Origin: Halalkalicoccus tibetensis
Lineage (GTDB): Archaea; Halobacteriota; Halobacteria; Halobacteriales; Halalkalicoccaceae
Assembly: GCF_037996645.1 (NCBI RefSeq)
Contig: NZ_JBBMXV010000002.1
Coordinates: 186,001 to 250,000 of the forward strand
Length of the DNA: 64,000 nt
Direction of reading: 5' to 3'
Shown here: in pieces, positions 1 to 7,868 of the stretch
Layout of the letters: each line of letters begins with the position of its first letter
Position numbering within the stretch: position 1 is the stretch's first letter
Notes under the pieces: model-generated
The model's database searches: none
What the model saw: only the letters and a program-made list of their open reading frames with translations
Told to the model about the DNA's origin: nothing
Made by a program: the position numbers and the translations under genes

Positions 1-321
1 GGTGTCGAGCATACAGCCGTTTCGCATGAGCGACGACCGGGGGTAGACGAAGCCCACGTGGCCCTCGGGGATCTCGATGCGTTCGTCGTAGCGCACGACG
101 TAACCGCCGGGTTCGAGGTAGTACGACTCGGGCAGCTTCCGGTCGCGCTCCATGCTTGCGACGCGCTGGCGCTCGCCGATCTCCGTCTCGTTTCGCGTGA
201 TCCGGCCGGGTTCGAGGGGCTCGAAGATCGCATCGAGCGTGAGGTCGACCCCGTTGGGCTGGATCTGTGCTCCGGTCGTCGGCGTGACGTGTTCGCCGAC
301 GAAGGCTCCGTCGCGGTACAT
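1..321 (-). CDS. dcd: dCTP deaminase / dUTPase family, 3' part cut by window edge
   Basis: The first 107 residues of a dCTP deaminase/dUTPase-family protein are visible, read leftward from an ATG at 321-319; the C-terminus lies outside the window. The family produces dUMP precursors for dTMP synthesis and keeps uracil out of DNA, acting as a cytosolic trimer. Two family signatures are visible: QPNGVDL at residues 21-27, which forms part of the core strand, and PRSSLMRNG at residues 94-102, the nucleotide-binding serine/arginine loop. Haloarchaeal members are about 170 residues, so roughly 60 are missing. A TTTATC box about 20-25 bases upstream supports this start. Whether it deaminates dCTP, hydrolyses dUTP or does both cannot be decided from this part. 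Confidence 0.88.
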   Translation of the reverse strand, partial: MYRDGAFVGEHVTPTTGAQIQPNGVDLTLDAIFEPLEPGRITRNETEIGERQRVASMERDRKLPESYYLEPGGYVVRYDERIEIPEGHVGFVYPRSSLMRNGCMLDT

Positions 322-433
322 GCCGGGCGTTCACAGCGGGCCGATAAACCCCTGACGAACCGCCGCGGTTCGCGCAATAATTGCCCACCCGCGGGCGGTT
401 TGCAACGATTATCGGGTACACAAACACGCGGGA

Positions 434-440
434 TTTATAT
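434..440 (+). promoter_or_regulatory. TATA box of the aconitase gene
   Basis: TTTATAT lies 27-33 bases before the ATG at 467. In haloarchaea this spacing places transcription initiation at or next to the start codon, so the mRNA is probably leaderless. It also argues for the ATG at 467 rather than the in-frame ATG at 443, which falls between the box and the expected transcription start. Confidence 0.6.
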
Positions 441-466
441 CCGTGGACGGCCGACCTACGGATGAT

Positions 467-2446
467 ATGGGACAGACGCTAACGGAGAAGATCCTCGACG
501 ACCATCTCCTCGACGGCGAGCTCGAAACGGGCGAGGAGATCGGCATCGAGATCGACCAGGTCCTCACACAGGACACGACGGGGACGATGGTCTGGCTGCA
601 GTTCGAGGCGCTCGATCTGGACGAGGTCCAGACCGAGACCGCCGCCCAGTACTGTGACCACCAGACCTACCAGTTCGACTTCAAGAACACCGACGACCAC
701 CGCTTCCTGCGGTCGGCCGCCGGTACCTTCGGCGCGCACTTCTCGCGACCCGGCAACGGCATCTGCCACAACGTCCACAAGGAGAACTTCGCCGCGCCCG
801 GCAAGACGCTGCTCGGCAGCGACTCGCACACCCCGACCCCCGGCGGGCTCGGCCAGCTCGCGATCGGTGCGGGCGGGCTCGACATCGCCGTCGCGATGGG
901 CGGGGGCCCCTACTACATCGAGATGCCGGAAGTCGTCAACGTCCGCCTCGAGGGCGAGCTGCCCGAGTGGGCGACCGCGAAGGACGTCATCCTCGAGATG
1001 CTGCGCCGGCTCTCGGTGAAGGGCGGCGTCGGCAAGGTGCTCGAGTACACCGGCCCGGGCGTCGAGACGCTCTCGGCCCCCGAGCGCACGACCATCACGA
1101 ACATGGGCACGGAGCTCGGCGCGACCACCTCGATCTTCCCGACGGACGAGCGCACCGAGGAGTACCTCGAAAGCCTCGGCCGCGGCGACGAGTACGTCGA
1201 GATCGGACCCGACGAGGACGCCGAGTACGACGACGAGATCACGGTCGACCTCTCGGATCTCGAGCCGCTGATCGCCGAGCCGTCGATGCCCGACAACATC
1301 GTCCCCGTACGGGAGGTCGCGGGCACCGACGTCGACCAGGTCATCATCGGCTCCTGTACGAACGGCGGCTACGAGGACATCCTGCCGACCGCGAAGATGC
1401 TCGAGGGCCGCGAGATCGACATGAAGACCGACATGATCGTCGCGCCCGCCTCGAAGCAGGCGAGCGAGATGCTCGCCCGCGAGGGCTGGACGGCCGAGCT
1501 GATGGCCGCCGGCGTCAACTTCTCGGAGTCGACCTGTGGGCCGTGCATCGGCATCGGCCACGTCCCCGGCAGCGATTCCGTCTCGGTGCGGACGTTCAAC
1601 CGCAACTTCGAGGGTCGCTCCGGTATCGAGGACGACTCGGTCTACCTCTGCTCGCCCGAGGTCGCCACCGCGGCGGCGATCAAAGGCGAGATCGTCGACC
1701 CGCGCGACCTGGCCGACGAGCTGGACGATCTGGAGGACCCCGGCTTCGAGATGCCCGACGAGTACACCGGTTCGAAGGCCGACCTCATCAGTCCCGACGA
1801 GGCCGTCGACGACGAGCTCATCAAGGGCCCGAACATCGGCGACGTCCCGCTGAAGGACCCCCTCGACGCGCACATCGAGGGTGAGGCGCTGCTGAAGATG
1901 GAGGACAACATCACGACCGACCACATCGTGCCCGCCTCCAGCGACATCCTGATGTACCGCTCGAACATCCCGAAGATCTCGGAGTTTACCCTGAGCCGGG
2001 TCGACGACACGTTCCCCGAGCGCGCACAGGCCGCAGACGGCGGCGTGCTCGTCGCCGGCGAGAACTACGGCCAGGGTAGTTCGAGGGAGCACGCCGCGCT
2101 CTGTCCGATGTATCTGGGCATCGAGGCCGTCTTCGCGAAGAGCTTCGCGCGCATCCACAAGGCGAACCTCTTCAACTTCGGCATCGTCCCGCTCACGATC
2201 GACGACGACACCTACGACCGGATCGAGCAGGGCGACGACATCGAGATCGTCGACGACGTCGAGGAGGGGATCGCCTCCGGCCAGAACGAGTTCACCGTCC
2301 GCGTGAACGACGACTGGGAGGCGACCGCCCGCCTCGACGCCAGCGAGCGCGAACGCGAGATCGTCACCTCCGGCGGCAAGCTCTCCTACACGAAACAGCA
2401 GGCAGAGGAGGGCGGCATCGGCGGCGCGAGCCCCGCCGACGACTGA
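467..2446 (+). CDS. acnA: aconitate hydratase
   Basis: A 659-residue aconitase that interconverts citrate and isocitrate in the cytosolic TCA cycle. The three cysteines that ligate the 4Fe-4S cluster are in GSCTNGG (near residue 297) and STCGPCIG (near 355-358). The GSDSHTPTPGGLG stretch (near 125) and the SSREHAAL loop of the swivelling C-terminal domain (near 540) are also present. Length matches the compact archaeal/mitochondrial-like type of about 650-660 residues. The start at 467 fits the TATA spacing; an upstream in-frame ATG at 443 would add eight residues of untypical sequence. The protein is highly acidic, as expected for a halophile. It is divergent from the dUTPase gene and seems monocistronic. 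Confidence 0.96.
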   Translation: MGQTLTEKILDDHLLDGELETGEEIGIEIDQVLTQDTTGTMVWLQFEALDLDEVQTETAAQYCDHQTYQFDFKNTDDHRFLRSAAGTFGAHFSRPGNGICHNVHKENFAAPGKTLLGSDSHTPTPGGLGQLAIGAGGLDIAVAMGGGPYYIEMPEVVNVRLEGELPEWATAKDVILEMLRRLSVKGGVGKVLEYTGPGVETLSAPERTTITNMGTELGATTSIFPTDERTEEYLESLGRGDEYVEIGPDEDAEYDDEITVDLSDLEPLIAEPSMPDNIVPVREVAGTDVDQVIIGSCTNGGYEDILPTAKMLEGREIDMKTDMIVAPASKQASEMLAREGWTAELMAAGVNFSESTCGPCIGIGHVPGSDSVSVRTFNRNFEGRSGIEDDSVYLCSPEVATAAAIKGEIVDPRDLADELDDLEDPGFEMPDEYTGSKADLISPDEAVDDELIKGPNIGDVPLKDPLDAHIEGEALLKMEDNITTDHIVPASSDILMYRSNIPKISEFTLSRVDDTFPERAQAADGGVLVAGENYGQGSSREHAALCPMYLGIEAVFAKSFARIHKANLFNFGIVPLTIDDDTYDRIEQGDDIEIVDDVEEGIASGQNEFTVRVNDDWEATARLDASEREREIVTSGGKLSYTKQQAEEGGIGGASPADD

Positions 2447-2544
2447 TCACGAACGCGGCGATCGCGACCCGCGATTCGCCACACGACCGACTTCCGTTCT
2501 TTCGATGCTGCAGTGTTTTTGAGCGCGGAGTCCGTAGCCCGACC

Positions 2545-3045
2545 GTGAACGCGGACGCCGTCGAACTCAGAGCGGCCACGCAGGCCGACCTCCTCGCCGT
2601 CTACCGCATCGAGAAGGCCTCCTTTCCCCAGCCGTGGCCGTTCTCGGCGTTCGAGAGCTTCCTCGGCGAGCCCGCGTTCCTCGTCGCCGTCGAGGGCTCG
2701 GAGCAGGGGGGCGGCGGCCGGGTCGCCCAGACCGGGAACGAGCGGGTCGTCGGCTACCTCGTCGCCGACAGCGTTCCCAACCACGGGCACGTGATCGGCC
2801 ACGTCAAGGACCTCGCGGTCGCGCCCGACCGGCGGGGCGAGGGGATCGGGCGCCGGCTGCTCTCGGCGGGCCTGTCGATCCTCGCCCGCGAGGGCGACGC
2901 CCGGGTCAAGCTCGAGGTCCGCGAGGACAACGAGCCCGCGATCGCGCTCTATCGGGAGTTCGGCTTCGAGATCCAGCGGCGGATCCCGCGGTACTACGCC
3001 GACGGCGAGACCGCGCTCGTGATGGAGCGTTCGATCGAGGCGTAA
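2545..3045 (+). CDS. rimI: ribosomal protein S18-alanine N-acetyltransferase family (RimI-like GNAT)
   Basis: A 166-residue GNAT acetyltransferase of the RimI/Ard1 type, which in archaea acetylates protein N-termini. The fold signatures are in order: an N-terminal helix with ASFPQPWPF (near 29-37), the acetyl-CoA binding loop RRGEGIGRRLL (near 97-107), and the late ALYREFGF motif (near 133-140). The translation begins with GTG at 2545, the first start codon giving a complete domain. An acidic/glycine insert near residues 50-60 is unusual but lies in a loop. It stands alone between aconitase and a pair of haloarchaeal DUF genes. The substrate is inferred from the family only. Confidence 0.85.
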   Translation: MNADAVELRAATQADLLAVYRIEKASFPQPWPFSAFESFLGEPAFLVAVEGSEQGGGGRVAQTGNERVVGYLVADSVPNHGHVIGHVKDLAVAPDRRGEGIGRRLLSAGLSILAREGDARVKLEVREDNEPAIALYREFGFEIQRRIPRYYADGETALVMERSIEA

Positions 3046-3076
3046 GGCCGTTAGGAGCCCGAACCCTACAGGGGGT

Positions 3077-3436
3077 ATGGGCTACGCCTGTCCGGTCTGT
3101 GAGATCCCCCAGCAGGACGAGACGCATCTGGCGAACCACCTCGCGTTCAGCGCCATGCTCGGCCGGGAGGGCCACGAGGAGTGGCTCGACGAGCACGTCC
3201 CCGACTGGGAGGGGATGGGCCCCGAGGAGCTCGGCGAGCGGGCCGCGGCGTTCGCGACCGAGGAGGAGTTCGAGACGGTCTTCGAGGACACGACCGGAAA
3301 CCGTGGAGGCGCCGGGCGCTTCGAGGACGCGGTTCCGCCCCAGCGCGGCCGCCAGGCGATGGGCGGGGAGGCAAGCGAGGTCCTCGCGGAGGCCGAGGCG
3401 ATGACCCGCGAGATGTACGAATCCGAGGAGGAATAA
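3077..3436 (+). CDS. DUF5810-like haloarchaeal protein with N-terminal CxxC/H zinc motif
   Basis: A 119-residue conserved haloarchaeal protein of unknown function, recalled as DUF5810. It opens with CPVC (residues 5-8), followed by HLANHLAF (near 18-25), together a C2H2-like metal site. The rest is acidic with an EELGERAAAF helix and a C-terminal Met/Glu-rich helix. It is followed after 22 bases by the DUF5809-like gene, and the two are probably co-transcribed. The DUF number is from memory of the family's appearance and was not searched. Confidence 0.75.
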   Translation: MGYACPVCEIPQQDETHLANHLAFSAMLGREGHEEWLDEHVPDWEGMGPEELGERAAAFATEEEFETVFEDTTGNRGGAGRFEDAVPPQRGRQAMGGEASEVLAEAEAMTREMYESEEE

Positions 3437-3458
3437 GGCCCGCCGGGGAACGGGGAGT

Positions 3459-3872
3459 ATGACCGAGAGCCACGGCTGGTTCGCCCCCGAATCGCCCGAG
3501 GAGGCACGCGAGCTCTGGGAGTCGGTGGGCCCGAGCGCACAGGTCGTGACCCGCGAGGTCGCGAAGGCGATGGGGTTCGACCGCGAGGAGTACCGCGAGC
3601 GGGTCTCCGGCGAAGTGATCGAGACCGCCCGCGACGCGCTGTTCGCCTCGCTGCTCGAAGTACGGGACGACTCGCGCGAGGCGTTCGAGGAGTGGCGCGA
3701 GGGCTTCTCGGGCGAGGTCGAGGTGATGGGCAGCGAGAACGTCGATCGGGCCGTCTGGCACGCCTTCGACGGGCGGGCGATCGCGGCGACCTACCAGAAC
3801 GAGCCCGAGGCCGCGCGGGGCACCCTGCGCCGGCAGGCGTTCGGCGAGCTCTACCGCCCGCTGTTCGAGTGA
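3459..3872 (+). CDS. DUF5809-like haloarchaeal protein
   Basis: A 137-residue soluble protein of unknown function that resembles the haloarchaeal DUF5809 family (recalled, not searched). It is predicted mostly helical, with conserved-looking segments GWFAPESPEEARELWESVG at the N-terminus and AIAATYQNEPEAARGTLRR near residues 107-125. No catalytic motif, signal peptide or membrane segment is visible. It starts 22 bases after the DUF5810-like gene and uses the first ATG that gives the full N-terminal motif. Confidence 0.75.
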   Translation: MTESHGWFAPESPEEARELWESVGPSAQVVTREVAKAMGFDREEYRERVSGEVIETARDALFASLLEVRDDSREAFEEWREGFSGEVEVMGSENVDRAVWHAFDGRAIAATYQNEPEAARGTLRRQAFGELYRPLFE

Positions 3873-3915
3873 GCCGGTTCGAAACCGCTTTTCGCGAGCC
3901 GTCTCAATACTACCC

Positions 3916-4296
3916 GTGCGACGAGCGAAGCGGCTCACCCTGCTGGCGATCGGCCTCTCGATACTGGCGCTGCTCGCGCTGGGGGCGCTCCCGCAGTACC
4001 TCGGCGGCGGCGAGACCGTCGTCATGACCGCGAGCGAGATCGACGAGGACCGGCCCGCGGTCGACGCGGACGAGATCGACGAGGGGCGCTACCCCTACAT
4101 GAGCGAGGCCCTCGAGACCGGCGCGTCCGAGCCCTACGAGGACGACCGCTTCGGGGTCAAAGAATGGTTCACCCACACGCCGTACGACGAGCTGGGGGCC
4201 GTCGAGCAGCTGAACGACGAGGCCGTCGACGGCGAGGCGGCCTACGTCGAGCGAGACGGCACGCTTTATCGGGTGGAGGTCACAGACGAGGTATGA
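3916..4296 (+). CDS. membrane-anchored hypothetical protein, translationally coupled to Nudix gene
   Basis: A 126-residue protein beginning with GTG. Residues 7-26 form one hydrophobic helix after a basic RRAKR start, giving an N-in single-pass anchor or uncleaved signal. The remaining 100 residues are acidic and should lie outside the membrane. No known domain was recognised. The stop codon overlaps the ATG of the following Nudix gene (ATGA), which implies translational coupling, although the two proteins have no obvious shared role. Confidence 0.7.
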   Translation: MRRAKRLTLLAIGLSILALLALGALPQYLGGGETVVMTASEIDEDRPAVDADEIDEGRYPYMSEALETGASEPYEDDRFGVKEWFTHTPYDELGAVEQLNDEAVDGEAAYVERDGTLYRVEVTDEV

Positions 4297-4832
4297 GCGA
4301 TCCCGACGCGGACTGGGAGGTCCTCGAGTCCGTGACCGAGTACGAGACCGGCTGGTACACTGGCGGGTATGACCTGGTCGAGCAGCCCGACGGCTCGGAG
4401 AAGAAGTACTACTGGGCCGAGCTCGCGCCCGCGGCCGTCGTAGTCGCCTCGACGGGCGAGGAGGTCGTCTTCGTCGAGCAGTACCGCCCCGCGATCGGCC
4501 AGACCCACCTCGAGCTTCCTGCTGGCATCATCGAGGACGGCGAGTCCGCGACCGAGGCCGGCGCCCGGGAGCTGCGCGAGGAGACGGGCTTCGAGGCCGA
4601 CGGCGTCTCCCTGCTCCAGCGGATGTGGGTCGCGACCGGCGCAATGCGCCACGAGCGCGCGATCGTCTTCGCGGAGGGGCTCACTCCCACGGAGCAGGAA
4701 CTCGACGACAACGAGTTCCTCACGGTGCGGTCGGTTCCCGTAGAGGAGGCCCTCGAACGGGGCCGCGAGGAGCCGACCAACGACGCGACGGTCGAGGGGC
4801 TGTTGCTCGCCCGCGAGGAGGGGCTGCTCTAG
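4293..4832 (+). CDS. Nudix hydrolase (ADP-ribose pyrophosphatase-like)
   Basis: A 179-residue Nudix hydrolase. The Nudix box is intact: GIIEDGES and RELREETGFE (near 77-98) match the G-x5-E-x7-REUxEExGU pattern that binds the divalent metals. The upstream EEVVFVEQYRP segment and the PAGIIEDGE loop are typical of ADP-ribose pyrophosphatases. The reaction would be ADP-ribose to AMP plus ribose-5-phosphate, although other nucleotide sugars are possible. Start ATG 4293 overlaps the preceding stop. Confidence 0.88.
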   Translation: MSDPDADWEVLESVTEYETGWYTGGYDLVEQPDGSEKKYYWAELAPAAVVVASTGEEVVFVEQYRPAIGQTHLELPAGIIEDGESATEAGARELREETGFEADGVSLLQRMWVATGAMRHERAIVFAEGLTPTEQELDDNEFLTVRSVPVEEALERGREEPTNDATVEGLLLAREEGLL

Positions 4833-4866
4833 GGATTTATCCACGCCCGGCGACTACCGCCGGGCC

Positions 4867-5244
4867 ATGAGCGACGGAGAGATAAGCGACGACGAGATCA
4901 CGCCAGAGGAGCTCAACGCGCTGCTCGAGGAGGGCGAGGACGTGCGGATCGTCGACATCCGGTCGGCCGGCGAGTTCGACCGGGGGTCGATCCCCGGCAG
5001 CGAGAACGTCCCGTTCCAGACGCTCCCCCGGGAGGTCGAGGAGCTCGCGGGCGAGGAGCGGGTCGTCACCGTCTGTCCGAAGGGACAGGCGAGCCTGCAG
5101 GCGATGCGGATCATCGAGTCCTACGAGGGGACCGACGGCGAGGTCAGGAGCCTCGCGGGCGGGCTCGACGCCTGGAGCCGCGACTACGAGCTCGAGAAAA
5201 GCGAGGAATCGGAAACCGGGGCGGACGCCGACGCGCCGTTCTGA
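4867..5244 (+). CDS. rhodanese-like domain protein
   Basis: A 125-residue single-domain rhodanese. The expected DIRSAGEFDRGSIPGSENVP segment (near 29-48) leads to the active-site loop CPKGQAS with the catalytic cysteine near residue 69. Single-domain rhodaneses carry persulfide sulfur for transfer to acceptors such as tRNA thiolation or cofactor enzymes. A GATTTATC box about 30 bases before the ATG supports its own promoter. The last 15 residues are an acidic tail. The specific sulfur acceptor is not known. Confidence 0.88.
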   Translation: MSDGEISDDEITPEELNALLEEGEDVRIVDIRSAGEFDRGSIPGSENVPFQTLPREVEELAGEERVVTVCPKGQASLQAMRIIESYEGTDGEVRSLAGGLDAWSRDYELEKSEESETGADADAPF

Positions 5245-5271
5245 GGCGTCGGCGGGATTACGATGATCGGA

Positions 5272-5589
<318 letters not shown>

Positions 5590-5686
5590 CTATTAAACAC
5601 TGTCGGGGACCACCATCGAGGCGGTCGGAAAGCGGATCCGATCGACGGCGACGGTCGACCCCGCGGCGGGTGGACGGGCCGCCGAG

Positions 5687-5830
5687 CTACCAGGACTTAC
5701 AGGCGGGACAGACCAGCCGGTCGTCCTCGCGCCAGCGACGCCTCGTCGGTTCGCCACACCGCCCGCAGGCGACCGGGCCGGGCGACCAGCCGTAGGTCGG
5801 CCGGAGCGGTTCGGCCGCGTCCTCGTCCAT
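5687..5830 (-). CDS. 47-residue zinc-ribbon protein
   Basis: A short protein with four cysteines in two CxxC pairs (C22/C25 and C41/C44), forming one treble-clef or zinc-ribbon knuckle. It has a tryptophan-containing PTYGWSPG entry and a C-terminal CKSW. It resembles the C-terminal zinc module of longer haloarchaeal proteins (DUF7573-like, from memory), here reduced to little more than the module. The ATG at 5830 is used because upstream sequence in the same frame belongs to the divergent membrane gene. Confidence 0.65.
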   Translation of the reverse strand: MDEDAAEPLRPTYGWSPGPVACGRCGEPTRRRWREDDRLVCPACKSW

Positions 5831-5881
5831 ACGCGTGGGGAGGAACAGCACACACAAGTACCCCCCGATCGAACGGGCGGT

Positions 5882-6091
5882 ATGGTCAATCCGATCGCCG
5901 AGGTCTTCGAACTGATCGGCTACACGACGGAGGTCGCGCTCGGCGACCCGATCGCCGCGGTGCTCATCCTCATCGCCAACCTGCTCCTCGGGGGCTCGAT
6001 CCTCGTGTTCTTCGGGCTCGCCATCGGCGGGATCCTCGACACTATCCTCCCCGACCAGATCGGTCGATCGCCGCCCCCGCAAGAGCGATAG
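5882..6091 (+). CDS. small two-helix membrane protein
   Basis: A 69-residue protein with hydrophobic stretches near residues 20-35 and 38-58, probably two transmembrane helices, ending in a short basic tail. It is divergent from the 47-residue zinc-ribbon gene. Its last 50 bases overlap the 3' end of the convergent F420 oxidoreductase gene. No function is assigned; conserved haloarchaeal proteins of this size and topology are common. Confidence 0.65.
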   Translation: MVNPIAEVFELIGYTTEVALGDPIAAVLILIANLLLGGSILVFFGLAIGGILDTILPDQIGRSPPPQER

Positions 6092-7049
6092 CCCCCTCGA
6101 TGTCGGGCCCCAGCGGCGAGCCGGCGACGAAACTATCCGTGTAGTCAGTTATTTCCCCGATTCTCTCCTCGACGTCCTCGGGCGTGCCAGCGATACAGAG
6201 CGCGTCGATCATCCCCTCCGAGACCAGCGAGAACGCCTCGGAGAACTCCCCCGCACCGATGTGCTCGCCGATCCTCCCGGCCAGCTCCCGGTCGAGCCCG
6301 TGGCGATCCAACACCGGCGGGGCGGCCCCCGAGGCGATGAACGCCACGGGCGGACGGGCGGCCTCGCGGGCCGCCTCGCCGTCCTCGGCGACGCTGAGGC
6401 TCGCGAAGGCCGCGAAGTCGAACTCGCCGCGGGAGTCGGGCCGTTCGTCGAGCCCCTTCTCGACCTGGTCGGCCGCCCACGCGAAGTCGTCGGGGTGGGC
6501 GGCGTTCAGGAGGACGCCGTCGGCGTGTTTCGCGCTCATGCGGATCATGTGTGGCCCCTGCGCGCCGACGTAGACGGGGATCTCGCCGACTTCGTAGTTC
6601 AGCCCCGCGTCGACCGCCTGGAAGGTCCCCTCGTGGGTGACGCGCTCGCCGTCCCACATCTCCCGGGCGACCTTGAACGACTCCAGCACGCGTCGGAGCG
6701 GCCGGTCGCGCTCGTAGCCGAGGTTCGAGAGCGTCGAGGCGTCGCCGGCCCCGATCCCGAAGACCGCCCGGCCGTCACTGAACTCATCGAGGGTCGCGAC
6801 CCGCGAGGCCAGCGTCACGGGATGGGTTTCATAGGGGTTCGCGACGCCCGGACCCAGTCGGATGGCGTCGGTCCGGCGGGCGATCTCCGAGAGGGCGGCG
6901 AAGGGGTCGCGGTTGTTGTAGTGACAGCTCGCGAACGCCGTGTCGAAGCCCGCCGCCTCCGCGCGCGCGCCGAACTCGCCGACGCGTTCGACGGGGTGCT
7001 CGGGGGTGATCTCGATGCCCTTCGTTCCCTCGAAGCGACGCTCACTCAT
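6042..7049 (-). CDS. mer: Mer-like F420-dependent 5,10-methylenetetrahydromethanopterin reductase family
   Basis: A 335-residue member of the luciferase-like F420 oxidoreductase superfamily, most similar in appearance to Mer. Recognisable segments are GIEITPEHPVERVGEFGARAE at the N-terminus, GPGVANPYETHPVTLA (near 68-83), FGIGAGD (near 97-103) and YVGAQGPHMIRMSAKHADG (near 162-180). In methanogens Mer reduces the C1 carrier with F420H2; in haloarchaea the carrier is presumably a folate, or the enzyme has another substrate. Its first eight bases overlap the end of cofE, so the F420 consumer and an F420-tail ligase are made from one message. The chosen ATG at 7049 begins MSERRFEGTKGIE and fits the fold start. 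Confidence 0.85.
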   Translation of the reverse strand: MSERRFEGTKGIEITPEHPVERVGEFGARAEAAGFDTAFASCHYNNRDPFAALSEIARRTDAIRLGPGVANPYETHPVTLASRVATLDEFSDGRAVFGIGAGDASTLSNLGYERDRPLRRVLESFKVAREMWDGERVTHEGTFQAVDAGLNYEVGEIPVYVGAQGPHMIRMSAKHADGVLLNAAHPDDFAWAADQVEKGLDERPDSRGEFDFAAFASLSVAEDGEAAREAARPPVAFIASGAAPPVLDRHGLDRELAGRIGEHIGAGEFSEAFSLVSEGMIDALCIAGTPEDVEERIGEITDYTDSFVAGSPLGPDIEGAIALAGAAIDRSGRGG

Positions 7050-7791
7050 GACTCCACCCCCGAAGAGCCTGGCGGACGTAGTCGTCCTCGACCTCGCGGA
7101 AGTGTTCGTCGCTGCCCGCCATCCCGCCGAACTCGAAGCCCTCGACGAGGACGGCGGGCACTCCTCCATCGCCCTCGCCGGCGACGAGGTTCGCCGCGGC
7201 CGCCAGCTCGTCGATCACGTTCTCCACCGTGACCCCGAGCTCGCGGCCGTCGCGGTCGTGCTCGCCGCGCCAGTCGCGGCTCGCGGGCATGCCCGCCCAG
7301 CCGATCGCGACCCCACGCTGACCGTGGCGGAAGGGGCGCCCGCAGGTGTCGGTGACGATCACCGGCACGGAGAGGGCCTCGCTGAGGCGGGCGGCGCTCT
7401 CGGAGGGGTGTTTGGGAAGCAGGAGGAGGTCCTCGCCGCCGGTGTTCGAGCGGTCGATCCCGGCGTTCACACAGATATGGCCGAAGCGGGTCTCGGTGAG
7501 CAGGAACGGCGACTCCATGAGGAGCTCCGTGCTCTCCTCCAGGACGGCTTGGGCGAATCGGGGGTCCTTCTCCTCGCCGGTACGCTCCTCGAGACGGGCG
7601 GCGATCTCGCGGGCGCGCGGGCCGGCGGGGAACTCCTCGAGGGCGGCGAACCGCCCTTCGGCCTTCGAGAGGACGGTGCTCGCGAGACAGAGAACGGAGT
7701 CGGGCCCGGGGTCGATCCGCTCGGCGAGAAGCGAGGCAAGGTCGTCGCCGGGCCGGATCTCCGGGAGCCCGGAGACGGGTCGAAGCTGCAT
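7042..7791 (-). CDS. cofE: coenzyme F420-0:L-glutamate ligase
   Basis: A 249-residue CofE, which adds glutamates to F420-0 with GTP. Characteristic segments are the N-terminal PVSGLPEIRPGDDLASLL, the STVLSKAEGR motif (near 38-47), NAGIDRSNTGGED (near 112-124) and the DTCGRPFRHGQRGVAIGWAG loop (near 150-170). Length matches archaeal CofE. It overlaps the mer-like gene by eight bases. A second F420 enzyme, the F420H2:NADP oxidoreductase at 19756-20424, lies 12 kb away. Confidence 0.92.
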   Translation of the reverse strand: MQLRPVSGLPEIRPGDDLASLLAERIDPGPDSVLCLASTVLSKAEGRFAALEEFPAGPRAREIAARLEERTGEEKDPRFAQAVLEESTELLMESPFLLTETRFGHICVNAGIDRSNTGGEDLLLLPKHPSESAARLSEALSVPVIVTDTCGRPFRHGQRGVAIGWAGMPASRDWRGEHDRDGRELGVTVENVIDELAAAANLVAGEGDGGVPAVLVEGFEFGGMAGSDEHFREVEDDYVRQALRGWSHE

Positions 7792-7868
7792 AGCCGGTAT
7801 CGGCGTGCGCGGGTGAAAAGGCCGCCGACACCGGCGAGGATGGGGGAGGGCCGAAGCAAGGGCGGTGT

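Noticed and set aside
479-2158. A 559-codon minus-strand open frame opposite aconitase
   Set aside because: Antisense to a certain gene, with no family motif and composition typical of GC-rich mirror frames.
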